From JAXDJJ01 sp034665745 (GTDB taxonomy: Bacteria; Actinomycetota; CADDZG01; WHSQ01), in NCBI GenBank assembly GCA_034665745.1, contig JAXDJJ010000074.1, positions 1 through 19,087 on the forward strand: a DNA stretch of 19,087 nucleotides, given 5' to 3'. The translations under genes and the position numbers were made by a program. The notes beneath the pieces are model-generated. The model was not told the origin of the DNA and searched no databases. It saw only the letters and a program-made list of their open reading frames with translations. This document shows positions 6,310 to 13,808 of this stretch, in pieces. Position 1 is the first letter of the stretch, and every line of letters begins with the position of its first letter.

Positions 6310-6338
6310 GACCCATAACTCCCAGGACATGTCATGCC
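6285..6338. repeat. Perfect 14-bp inverted repeat between convergent genes
   Basis: GGCATGACATGTCC (6285-6298) and GGACATGTCATGCC (6325-6338) are exact reverse complements around a 26-nt spacer. The left arm spans the junction of the two tandem repeats. The structure could act as a bidirectional terminator without a T-tract, as a protein-binding palindrome, or be the remnant of a small mobile element. The sequence does not decide between these. Confidence 0.8.
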
Positions 6339-6364
6339 ACCCAGGCCATTGGGGTGGAAGTTAC

Positions 6365-6784
6365 CTATGCATCGGCGGGGATCTCTGTCGCGCTCGCTTT
6401 CGCGATGGCTCGGCCCTCGGCATCGGTGATCTCGGCTTCGGCGAACAGCACGCGTTTGCCGCGTTTGAGGATCGTGCCCTTGCCGATCAGCTTCGTTCCA
6501 GCAGGTGCGGGACGGAAGACCGAGATCTTCATCTCTGCCAGCGCCGGGTACTGGTGTTCGGGAAGGTGCGCGGCGGCAGCACCACCGAGGAGCGCATCGG
6601 CGAATGCGGCCATGACGCCACCCTGCAAGTTGCCGGCGGAATTGCAGAGGTTCTCGGGCACGACCCACGAGATCGTGATGCCCTCTTCGGGAGTGTCGGT
6701 GGGGTGGACCTCGAAGCCGAGGGTCTCGCTCGCTGGGATCGGGAACGCACCGGCGCGCGCGGCATCCCATCTCGACCTAGGCAT
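6365..6784 (-). CDS. PaaI-family hotdog thioesterase
   Basis: The 139-residue protein has the hotdog thioesterase signature: N at 48, GNLQGGVMAAFADALLGGAAA (central helix with the conserved GG and catalytic-type Asp), followed by beta strands (ALAEMKISVFRPAPAGTKL, GKGTILKRGKRVLFAEAEI) and ATEI at the end. Members hydrolyse acyl- or aryl-CoA thioesters in the cytoplasm, but the substrate cannot be predicted. No Shine-Dalgarno is evident. TAAGGT lies 7 nt before ATG 6784, suggesting a leaderless transcript. The gene is antisense between DUF6504 and dnaE2, and its start is only 32 bp from the dnaE2 start. Confidence 0.88.
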   Translation of the reverse strand: MPRSRWDAARAGAFPIPASETLGFEVHPTDTPEEGITISWVVPENLCNSAGNLQGGVMAAFADALLGGAAAAHLPEHQYPALAEMKISVFRPAPAGTKLIGKGTILKRGKRVLFAEAEITDAEGRAIAKASATEIPADA

Positions 6785-6791
6785 GGCCCGA

Positions 6792-6797
6792 ACCTTA
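6792..6797 (-). promoter_or_regulatory. Putative -10 box (TAAGGT) of the thioesterase gene
   Basis: On the minus strand TAAGGT is followed by seven bases and ATG 6784-6782. It lies inside the 32-bp divergent gap with dnaE2 and fits the leaderless pattern seen at other genes in the window. Confidence 0.45.
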
Positions 6798-6816
6798 AGG
6801 GCACAGGCGGTACCCG

Positions 6817-9800
6817 GTGAGCGGCTTCGTCCATCTCCATTGCCATACGACCTGGTCTCTCCGCGACGGCGTTATCCCGGCCGATGTCCTCCCGCACCTA
6901 GCGAGCGAGCACGGCTTCGATGCGGTTGCGATGACCGACCACGACGCCCTGACCGGAGCCGTCCGCTTCACCCACGCGGCGCGCGATGCAGGGATCAAAC
7001 CGATCTACGGAGCAGAGCTCACCCTCGACTCAGGCGAGCACGTCACTGCCATCGCCCAAGACAAGACCGGCTATGCCAACCTGTGTCGTCTGATCTCGGG
7101 GGCGCACCTGGCGCACGAACGAGACCATCCGAGGACGACGTTCGATGCGATCGCCGAGCGCGCTGAGGGTTTGTTCGTCCTGTCCGGATGCGAACGGGGC
7201 CAGGTCGCGCGTTTGGCAGCAGCGGGCCGGATGCCCGAGGCTATCGATGCCGCCATCCGGTGGCGCAAAGCGATCGGTGATGACTACCGGATCGAGGTGT
7301 TCGATCACCGGGGATACGGGCACCGCACGTTGCGCGATCGCTTGCTCGGCATCGCTGATGAGACGGGGATCACCGCGGTCGCCACTAACGACGTGCACTA
7401 CCCCTCGGCCGGTGATGCCCTCACTCACGAACTGCTCCATGCGATCAAGGACATCGTGCCGTTGTCGAAGACGCAGTCCCTCAGGACGACGTCCGAGTAC
7501 TTCTACAAGACACCAAGGGAGATGCGAACCCTGTTCGCGGATGCTCCGGAAGCGTGCGATGAGACCTTGCGCATCGCCGAAGCGTGCGACTTCGAGCTCG
7601 ATCTCGGCGTGTACCACTTCCCGAACGTGCCGATCCCGACAGGGGAGACCGCGTCGAGCCTTCTAGCCCGGCGTTGCTACGAAGGTGCTCGCCGCCGATT
7701 CCCGAGCATCACGAAAGAGATAGACGACCGACTCCAGCACGAGCTCAACTCGATCTTCCGGATGGGTTGGCCCGCGTACTTCCTGCTGATCGCAGACATC
7801 GTCGAACACACCCGCAACGTGATGGGGATCCGGTGCTCGTGCCGGGGGAGTGCTGCAGGTTCGCTCGTCGTCTACGTGCTGGGCATCTCCGATGTCGACC
7901 CGATCCGCTACGACCTGTTGTTCGAGCGCTTCATGAACGACCGGCGCGAGGAGATCCCGGATATCGACGTCGACGTCGAGTCCCATCGGAGGGAAGAAGT
8001 CCTCGCCTACATCCTCGATACCTATGGTGCCGAGCAGACCGCTATCTGCTGCATGGTCGACACGTTCCGGGCCCGCATGGCGATCCGCGAGGTAGGCAAG
8101 GCCCTCAACCTGCCTCCGGAAGAGATCGATCTAGTGGCCAAGGCGTTCCCTCGCATCCGGGCCAGAGACATCCCCGCAGCGATAGAGCGCTTGCCCGAGC
8201 TGGCGGGCTCGAACCTCAATGCAGGGCAACTGAACCGCTTGTTCGAGCTCTGCACCGCCATCGATGGCTTCCCGCGTCATCTCGCACTGCATCCGAGTGG
8301 CGTCATCTTGAGCTCGCCCGACCTCGCCGACCGCGTGCCGATGCAGGAGAGCTACACGGGATTCACGATGCTCCAGGCCGACAAGGACGATGTCGAGGCC
8401 CTCGGCCTGGCCAAGCTCGATGTGCTCGGCGTCCGGATGCTGTCGTCGATCACCCATGCCGGCAAAGAGATCGAACGTTTGCGTGGCACGCAGATCGATC
8501 TCCGTGAAGTTGCCCGCGACGACGAAGCCACGTTCGAGCTGATCCGGACCTCGAAGACCCTCGGCAGTTTCCAGATCGAGTCGCCCGGCCAACGCGAACT
8601 CCTCGCTCGGTTCCAACCGACCCGCTTCGAAGACCTCTTGATCGACATCTCGTTGTTCCGCCCCGGCCCGGTCAAGTCGGACATGGTGGCGCCGTTCCTC
8701 GATCGTCGCCACGGCTTCCAAGAGGTTCGTTACCTGCACCCGAACCTCAAACCGATCCTCGCCGAGACCTACGGCGTCGTCGTGTATCACGAGCAAGTCA
8801 TCCGAGTCATCGCGGCCGTGACCGGATGCTCACTAGCCGATGCCGACTACGTCCGCCGCCACCTCGACGCCGACCGACCGGGAGATGACGTCGCGACGTG
8901 GTTCGTCGAGTCTGCAGTGAAGAACGGTTACTCCCGCCACAACGCCGAGACCATCTGGAAAGAGGTCTTCGCCTTCGCCAGCTTCGGCTTCTGCAAGGCC
9001 CACGCCGCGGCGTTCGCGGTGCCGACCTACATCTCGTCGTGGCTCAAGGCTCACTACCTGCCCGAGTTCATCGCCGGGCTGCTGACCCACGACCCCGGCA
9101 TGTATCCCCGCCGGTTGCTCGTCGCGGATGCCCGCCGTTTCGGGGTCCCGATCCTGCCGATCGACGTGAACCACTCCGACAACGTCTACCGAGCCGAATG
9201 GCGAGGGGAGAAGCTCGGGGTGCGGCTCGCGTTAAGCGAGGTCCGGGACATCTCCGATGCCGAGATCGATTCGCTCCTCACCGCAAGGACAGGCGGTCCG
9301 TTCACTTCCCTCGAAGACCTCTGGCGCCGGGTGAACGTCTCGCGCCCGGTGCTGGTGAACCTCGTTCACATCGGGGCATTGGATGCCATCGCCGGCAACC
9401 GTACCCGCCGGGAATTGCTGTGGCGGGCCGTCGACCTGGCCGGTGAGGCCCGGCCCGAGATCGGCTCGCAGCTCACCTTCGGTCTCGACGAGCCCATCAC
9501 CGAGTCACTCCCCGGTCTGCCGGGCTACACGACGTTCGAGGAGACCGAAGCCGAGATCGACATCTCCGGCATCGATGCTCGTCGTCACGTGATGGAGCTC
9601 TACCGGCCCCTACTCGCAGATCTCGGCTGCACCCCGGCCGATCGGTTGCCCATCGTCCGCAACAAAACCGACGTGTGGGTAGCCGGAGTGAAGGTCGCGA
9701 GCCAGACCCCTGCTATCCGCTCCGGGCAACGCATCATCTTCGTGACGATCGACGACATCACCGGTCCGATCGACGTGACTGTCTTCGAGCGAGCCCAGGC

Positions 9801-10095
9801 GTTGTGCGCGCGGACCGTCTTCCACTCGTGGCTGTTGCTGTTCCACGGCGAGGTCCGCAAGCGCGGGGGAGCGTCTTTGGTCCACAGGACCGATGCCCGC
9901 AACGTCGGTGTGACGGTCGTGGTCGCCGAAGCGTTCGACCTCGCAAAGATCTGGTCAGACCGAGCACGCGGTCTCGGCCTCCGGGAGGCGATCGATCGCC
10001 AGCGCACGAAACAACGTCTCGGCGCCGGCATCGATCCCGACACGGCCCCCTCGGGCCGCTTATGGCACGCCAGCGGCGGCTCCGCCGGCCGCTGA
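6817..10095 (+). CDS. dnaE2: Error-prone DNA polymerase III alpha subunit, DnaE2 type
   Basis: The 1092-residue length matches mycobacterial DnaE2 rather than DnaE1 (about 1180). Domains in order are a PHP domain (HLHCH at 6-10, DHD at 41-43), the polymerase core with CRGSAAGSL near 342-350, the catalytic pair in PDIDVDV (D382, D384) and the third Asp in KLDVLG (D535), the palm/fingers region with LFRPGP, FASFGFCKAHAAAFA near 728-742, then helix-hairpin-helix and OB-fold regions. DnaE2 makes translesion and mutagenic DNA synthesis during SOS, usually with ImuA' and ImuB, which are absent here. GTG 6817 starts directly with the PHP strand, and GGCGG at 6807-6810 is a weak ribosome site. No SOS box lies directly upstream. 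Control could come from the box at 5758 by read-through. Confidence 0.92.
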   Translation: MSGFVHLHCHTTWSLRDGVIPADVLPHLASEHGFDAVAMTDHDALTGAVRFTHAARDAGIKPIYGAELTLDSGEHVTAIAQDKTGYANLCRLISGAHLAHERDHPRTTFDAIAERAEGLFVLSGCERGQVARLAAAGRMPEAIDAAIRWRKAIGDDYRIEVFDHRGYGHRTLRDRLLGIADETGITAVATNDVHYPSAGDALTHELLHAIKDIVPLSKTQSLRTTSEYFYKTPREMRTLFADAPEACDETLRIAEACDFELDLGVYHFPNVPIPTGETASSLLARRCYEGARRRFPSITKEIDDRLQHELNSIFRMGWPAYFLLIADIVEHTRNVMGIRCSCRGSAAGSLVVYVLGISDVDPIRYDLLFERFMNDRREEIPDIDVDVESHRREEVLAYILDTYGAEQTAICCMVDTFRARMAIREVGKALNLPPEEIDLVAKAFPRIRARDIPAAIERLPELAGSNLNAGQLNRLFELCTAIDGFPRHLALHPSGVILSSPDLADRVPMQESYTGFTMLQADKDDVEALGLAKLDVLGVRMLSSITHAGKEIERLRGTQIDLREVARDDEATFELIRTSKTLGSFQIESPGQRELLARFQPTRFEDLLIDISLFRPGPVKSDMVAPFLDRRHGFQEVRYLHPNLKPILAETYGVVVYHEQVIRVIAAVTGCSLADADYVRRHLDADRPGDDVATWFVESAVKNGYSRHNAETIWKEVFAFASFGFCKAHAAAFAVPTYISSWLKAHYLPEFIAGLLTHDPGMYPRRLLVADARRFGVPILPIDVNHSDNVYRAEWRGEKLGVRLALSEVRDISDAEIDSLLTARTGGPFTSLEDLWRRVNVSRPVLVNLVHIGALDAIAGNRTRRELLWRAVDLAGEARPEIGSQLTFGLDEPITESLPGLPGYTTFEETEAEIDISGIDARRHVMELYRPLLADLGCTPADRLPIVRNKTDVWVAGVKVASQTPAIRSGQRIIFVTIDDITGPIDVTVFERAQALCARTVFHSWLLLFHGEVRKRGGASLVHRTDARNVGVTVVVAEAFDLAKIWSDRARGLGLREAIDRQRTKQRLGAGIDPDTAPSGRLWHASGGSAGR

Positions 10096-10100
10096 TCTTG

Positions 10101-10541
10101 CTAGGACCCGAACTGCTCCTTGACCCGGCGCTCCATCTCTTCCGGGGACACGTCTTCGATGTGCGTCGAGATGTACCACTGGTTGCCCCACTTGTCCTTG
10201 ACGCCGCCGCCCCGGTCTCCGTAGAACTGATCCTCGGGCTCTCTCACCGACTCCGCGCCGGCCGCGAGAGCCTTCTTGTAAGTGGCGTCGCAATCCTCGA
10301 CGTAGACGTTGAGCATCGCTCGCATCGCCTCGCCCTCCGGAGGGACGTCGGCGAGCATCACTATCGAGTTACCGATCTCGACCTCGGCATGGCCGATCTT
10401 GCCATCGGGCCCGCGCATGTAGTCGCCGCCCCTGATCGTTGCTCCGAACGTGTTCTGGAGGAAGCCAAGGAGCTCCTCGGCCCCCTCCACTACGAGGTAA
10501 GGGGTGACGTTCCCGTATTCATCGGGGATCGCTTTGACCAT
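10101..10541 (-). CDS. VOC/glyoxalase superfamily protein, PhnB-like
   Basis: The 146-residue protein begins MVKAIPDEYGNVTPYLVVEG, which is typical of the PhnB-like branch of the vicinal-oxygen-chelate fold, and continues with paired beta-alpha-beta modules (GHAEVEIGNSIVMLAD, LNVYVEDCDATYKKALAAGA, YGDRGGGVKDKWGNQWYIST). Such proteins are small metal-dependent isomerases, dioxygenases or resistance proteins, or have no known reaction. The gene is last in a minus-strand operon, 14 bp after the aldo-keto reductase, with AGGAG seven bases before its ATG. Its stop is five bases from the dnaE2 stop, so the two units converge without an evident terminator. Confidence 0.87.
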   Translation of the reverse strand: MVKAIPDEYGNVTPYLVVEGAEELLGFLQNTFGATIRGGDYMRGPDGKIGHAEVEIGNSIVMLADVPPEGEAMRAMLNVYVEDCDATYKKALAAGAESVREPEDQFYGDRGGGVKDKWGNQWYISTHIEDVSPEEMERRVKEQFGS

Positions 10542-10555
10542 CTCGGATCTCCTCT

Positions 10556-11620
10556 CTATCGCTTCGGTTGCCAGGCTGGCTGGCGACGGGCATCAGGTTT
10601 CATCCATGGTGCAGTCCAACCGCGATCGGCTTCCTCGATCACGGTGCCGGGCTCGACGACCCCGTCGATGGCGTCAAGGGTTTCTTCGGAAAGGCGGACA
10701 TCCGCCCCGGCCAGCAGGTCTTCGAGCTGGTCGAGGGTCCGCGGCCCGATGATCGCAGAGGTCACCGCAGGATGAGCCAGCGTGAACGCGATCGACATAT
10801 GAGCCATGGAGACCCCGGCCTTGTCGGCAACAACCGCAAGGTCCTCGACGAGGTCGAGCTTCCGCTGGTTCGCGGGCCGGGAGAGATCGAAACGTGCCGC
10901 CACCGGCGATCCTCGCTGGGCGAAGCGAACCGCTCGCGAGTCGGGTGGGGGAGCCGAATGCTCTCTGCGGTACTTGCCGGCAAGCCACCCTCCGGCCAGT
11001 GGGCTCCACACGATCACGCCCATGCCGTAGCTCTGCGTAACCGGGAAGAGATCGGTCTCGACGTGGCGAACGAAGATCGAATACGGAGGCTGCTCGCACG
11101 CGAACCTCGTCAGGCCGCGGCGCTCGGACGCCCACTGCGCTTCGACCACCTGCCACGCCGGGAACGTCGACGACCCCGCGTAGCGGATCTTTCCCTGCTG
11201 GACCAGAGTGTCCAGGGCCCCCAGGGTCTCCGAGATATCGGTCTTCGGGTCGGGACGGTGCACCTGGTACAGATCGATGTGATCGGTCTGCAAGCGCCGC
11301 AGCGAGTTCTCGACCTCCTTCATGATCCAGAAGCGCGAGTTGCCGGAGTCGTTGATGTTCGGTCCCATGCCCCCGTGGAACTTGGTCGCCAGAACCACAT
11401 CGTCACGCTTGCCCTTGAGGGCCTTGCCGACGATCTCCTCCGACTCGCCGGCCGAATAGACGTCGGCCGTGTCGATGAAGTTGATACCGCCATCGATGGC
11501 GGCATGGATGATCTTGATGGATTCGTCGTGGTCGGGATTGCCCCACTCGCCGAACATCATGGCGCCGAGACAGTGGGTCGAAACCTTCACACCGGTCGAG
11601 CCGAGCCTGCGATATTCCAT
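10556..11620 (-). CDS. Aldo/keto reductase
   Basis: This is a 354-residue NADPH-dependent (beta/alpha)8 oxidoreductase. The catalytic tetrad is visible: D50 and Y55 in DTADVYSAGESE, K80 in LATKFH, and H121 in YQVHRPD. GSSTF and the C-terminal IIGPRTLDQLEDLL region form part of the cofactor site. The overall pattern resembles the YghZ/voltage-gated-channel-beta-like branch of AKRs, which reduce aldehydes, but no substrate is evident. The gene is second in the operon. AGGAGG lies five bases before ATG 11620, and the LigD-type gene ends 21 bp upstream. Co-transcription with a repair polymerase is unexpected and might relate to oxidative or aldehyde damage. Confidence 0.9.
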   Translation of the reverse strand: MEYRRLGSTGVKVSTHCLGAMMFGEWGNPDHDESIKIIHAAIDGGINFIDTADVYSAGESEEIVGKALKGKRDDVVLATKFHGGMGPNINDSGNSRFWIMKEVENSLRRLQTDHIDLYQVHRPDPKTDISETLGALDTLVQQGKIRYAGSSTFPAWQVVEAQWASERRGLTRFACEQPPYSIFVRHVETDLFPVTQSYGMGVIVWSPLAGGWLAGKYRREHSAPPPDSRAVRFAQRGSPVAARFDLSRPANQRKLDLVEDLAVVADKAGVSMAHMSIAFTLAHPAVTSAIIGPRTLDQLEDLLAGADVRLSEETLDAIDGVVEPGTVIEEADRGWTAPWMKPDARRQPAWQPKR

Positions 11621-11641
11621 AGTGACCTCCTTGAGCCGAGA

Positions 11642-12568
11642 CTAGACCTTTGGCAGTTTCTGCTTGATCGAGAGCACCGGCTCGAAGAGGTCGCCCTTGG
11701 ACTTGACCCGCTTGATGACGTCATCGGCGGTGAACCGGAGCATGGCCGGATCGCCTTTCTTGGCGCATGCCGAGACCTCCCGCCACGTCACCGGCGTCGA
11801 GCAGGTGGGCAGCTCTTTGGCCCGGAGCGAGTAGACGGCCACCGTCGTCTTGTGGGGGCCGTTCTGGGACCAGTCGATCAGGACCTTCCCCTCGCGCTCC
11901 GTCTTCTTCTGAGTCGAGACGACCATGTCGGGCATGGACTGCTCGAACTCCAGGGCGATGGCGTGCGCAAGGGCGCTGGTTCTCTCGAACGTTGCGGCCG
12001 TGTTCAGGGGGACGTAGAGATGCAGTCCCTTAGACCCCGAGGTCTTCGGGAACATCTCGAGCCCGAGCTTGGCGAAGCGCTTCTTCATCTCGAGCGCCAG
12101 CTCGCAGCACTCGACGATCGATGCCGGGGCTCCGGGGTCGAGGTCGTAGACCATCGCGGTTGGCCGCATCAGGTTGGACGCACGAGACAAAGAGATGTGG
12201 AGCTCGATGCTGCCGAGATTGGCCATCCAGACCAATGTGGCTTCGTCCCACCCGACGCAGTAGTGGATCGTCTTGCCGTCCTTCTTTCGATCGACGTCGA
12301 CCGTCCGTACCCAGTCCGGCCGGTACTTGGAACAGTTCTTCTCGAAGAACGAGAACCCGTCGACGCCTTCCGGGTAGCGCTTGAGCGTCACGGCCCGGTT
12401 CTTCAGGTGCGGGACGATCACCGGAGCGACGGCCCGGTAGTAGGCGACCATCTCGCCCTTCGTGAATCCGACTTCGGGCCAGTAGACCTTGTCCGGATTC
12501 GACAGGGTCAGGGTGCGGGAACCGATCTTGACCTCGCTCTTGGACGAAGCCGCCTTTGTGGAGCTCAT
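11642..12568 (-). CDS. Stand-alone LigD-type polymerase/primase domain protein
   Basis: The 308-residue protein is the archaeo-eukaryotic primase-like polymerase domain of LigD alone, without ligase or phosphoesterase domains. It starts with LSNPDKVYWPEVGFTKGEM and has the catalytic DLD (D142, D144) in YDLDPG, SGSKGLHLY (about 177-185, nucleotide binding) and the third Asp in LIDWSQN (D232). Such PolDoms fill gaps and add ribonucleotides during non-homologous end joining, and related stand-alone PrimPol-type enzymes act in mycobacteria. No ku or DNA ligase gene is in the window. ATG 12568 has TAGCCT six bases upstream, pointing to a leaderless transcript. The gene heads the operon with the reductase and the VOC protein and is divergent from dinB. 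Confidence 0.92.
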   Translation of the reverse strand: MSSTKAASSKSEVKIGSRTLTLSNPDKVYWPEVGFTKGEMVAYYRAVAPVIVPHLKNRAVTLKRYPEGVDGFSFFEKNCSKYRPDWVRTVDVDRKKDGKTIHYCVGWDEATLVWMANLGSIELHISLSRASNLMRPTAMVYDLDPGAPASIVECCELALEMKKRFAKLGLEMFPKTSGSKGLHLYVPLNTAATFERTSALAHAIALEFEQSMPDMVVSTQKKTEREGKVLIDWSQNGPHKTTVAVYSLRAKELPTCSTPVTWREVSACAKKGDPAMLRFTADDVIKRVKSKGDLFEPVLSIKQKLPKV

Positions 12569-12574
12569 GGCGCG

Positions 12575-12580
12575 AGGCTA
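12575..12580 (-). promoter_or_regulatory. Putative -10 box (TAGCCT) of the ligD-type operon
   Basis: On the minus strand TAGCCT is followed by six bases (CGCGCC) and ATG 12568-12566. It sits in the short gap to the divergent dinB gene, and its GAGG complement may also serve as the dinB ribosome site. Confidence 0.5.
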
Positions 12581-12585
12581 CGGTG

Positions 12586-13770
12586 ATGCAGCCGCCTAGT
12601 CAGACGATCGGCGAACCCATCCTCCACGTCGACATGGACGCGTTCTATGCGTCGGTCGAGGTCGCCAAGGACCCGAGCCTCAAGGGCAAGGCCGTTGTGG
12701 TCGGGGGACAGGGGGGCCGCGGGGTGGTGACCTCGGCGTCCTACGAGGCACGAGCGTTCGGCGTTACTTCGGCCATGCCCATGATCCGTGCCCATCGCCT
12801 CTGCCCCCATGCCGTGTATCTGCCCAACGACTTCACGGCCTACAGCGAGTACTCCGAGCGGATCCGTGAGGTCTTCTTGTCCTTCACTCCCTTGGTCGAG
12901 CCCCTGTCGCTGGACGAGGCGTTCCTCGATGTCTCCGGCTCGATAAAGCTCTTCGGTACCCCGGTGGACATCGCACGTCAGATCAAGGCCGCGACCCAAG
13001 CGTTCGGACTTCCGTGCACGGTGGGGGTTGCCCCGAACAAATTCCTAGCGAAGCTGGCCTCGGGCCGGGGCAAACCCGACGGACTCCTTGTGGTCCCGGC
13101 AGACAAGGTCCGTGAGTTCCTCGATCCGTTGCCGGTGAACGCTCTGTGGGGGGTCGGCGCGGCGACCGGCGAGCAACTGCGGCGGCTTGGCTTGCACAAG
13201 GTTGCCGACATCAGGGCCATCGGGAAACGCACCATGGAGCGCGCCGTGGGCGAGGCGATGGGCGCTCACCTCCATGCCCTCGCCAACGGTATCGACGACC
13301 GTGTGGTCGTCCCACATGAGGCGGCCAGATCTGTCGGCAGCGAGGAAACGTTCAGCGCCGACCTCGATGCGACCGAGGACATCCTCCGGGAGATCCTCCG
13401 GTTGTCGGACCGCACCGCCGGGCGCCTTCGAGCGAAAGGTCTGTGCGGGAGGACGGTCACCTTGAAGGTGCGGTTCTCGAATTTCTCGACCATCACGAGA
13501 TCCAAGACCTTCGGTGCTGAGCTCGATGCAGCGGCAGAGATCTACGAGGTCGCGAAGGCTTTGTATCTGAAACTCGATCCGGTGCGTCCTCGGATCAGAC
13601 TCCTTGGGGTGTCGATCACCGGACTGGCGCAGGGCCCGGCTCGCCGGCAGCTCGATCTCCTCGCGACCGACAGGACGGGGTGGCCGGAGGCCTCCGACGC
13701 GGTGGACAAGATCAGGGAGCGGTGGGGCACCGATGCGGTAGGCCCGGCTGCGCTTCTGGATCACGATTAA
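12586..13770 (+). CDS. dinB: DNA polymerase IV (Y family)
   Basis: The 394-residue protein is a full Y-family translesion polymerase. The catalytic residues are intact (D16 in HVDMDAFYASVE, D110 and E111 in SLDEAFLDV), followed by VGVAPNKFLAKLAS and a helix-hairpin-helix thumb (LWGVGAATGEQLRRLGLHKVADI). The little-finger domain ends with a clamp-binding-like QLDLL (355-359). Because the active-site acids are present, this is DinB rather than the inactive ImuB. ATG 12586 is chosen. GTG 12583 directly before it is an equally possible start. GAGG at 12574-12577 is a modest ribosome site. The start is 14-17 bp from the divergent LigD-type start, so the promoter must lie within the latter gene. 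No LexA box is seen there. Confidence 0.93.
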   Translation: MQPPSQTIGEPILHVDMDAFYASVEVAKDPSLKGKAVVVGGQGGRGVVTSASYEARAFGVTSAMPMIRAHRLCPHAVYLPNDFTAYSEYSERIREVFLSFTPLVEPLSLDEAFLDVSGSIKLFGTPVDIARQIKAATQAFGLPCTVGVAPNKFLAKLASGRGKPDGLLVVPADKVREFLDPLPVNALWGVGAATGEQLRRLGLHKVADIRAIGKRTMERAVGEAMGAHLHALANGIDDRVVVPHEAARSVGSEETFSADLDATEDILREILRLSDRTAGRLRAKGLCGRTVTLKVRFSNFSTITRSKTFGAELDAAAEIYEVAKALYLKLDPVRPRIRLLGVSITGLAQGPARRQLDLLATDRTGWPEASDAVDKIRERWGTDAVGPAALLDHD

Positions 13771-13795
13771 GCGGGATTAGCTGGGAGGTCCTTCC

Positions 13796-13801
13796 TATAA
13801 T
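13796..13801 (+). promoter_or_regulatory. Consensus -10 box (TATAAT) of the DUF3040 gene
   Basis: A perfect TATAAT is followed by seven bases (CAACACA) and GTG 13809. The -35 position is not well conserved. This is the strongest example of the leaderless layout in the window and gives the gene a promoter separate from dinB. Confidence 0.65.
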
Positions 13802-13808
13802 CAACACA

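Noticed and set aside
6273..6338. Repeats as insertion-sequence ends or a CRISPR array
   Set aside because: No transposase, target duplication or regular spacer series is present. Two units plus one inverted arm are not an array. A mobile-element remnant stays only a possibility.
5910..6770. A 286-codon minus-strand frame over DUF6504 and the thioesterase
   Set aside because: The true thioesterase lies in another minus-strand frame with clear hotdog motifs. This frame is Arg/Pro-rich and runs antisense through DUF6504 and the repeats.
8471..8480. GAAC and GTTC half-sites scattered in coding regions as extra LexA boxes
   Set aside because: None of those examined has the 4-base spacing with both GAAC and GTTC intact. 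Only 5758-5773 fits.
10568..12586. A 672-codon open frame on the plus strand, antisense to the LigD-type, reductase and VOC genes
   Set aside because: It mirrors three well-recognised minus-strand genes, has low-complexity Arg/Gly/Leu/Asp-rich content with no domain, and is explained by GC-rich codon bias.
12586..13770. Calling the Y-family gene imuB to complete a DnaE2 mutasome
   Set aside because: The catalytic Asp and Glu residues (D16, D110, E111) are intact. ImuB proteins lack them, so DinB is the better call.
13680..13808. Longer N terminus for the DUF3040 protein
   Set aside because: The upstream part overlaps dinB out of frame. The family start MPLTEREK and the TATAAT box fix GTG 13809.
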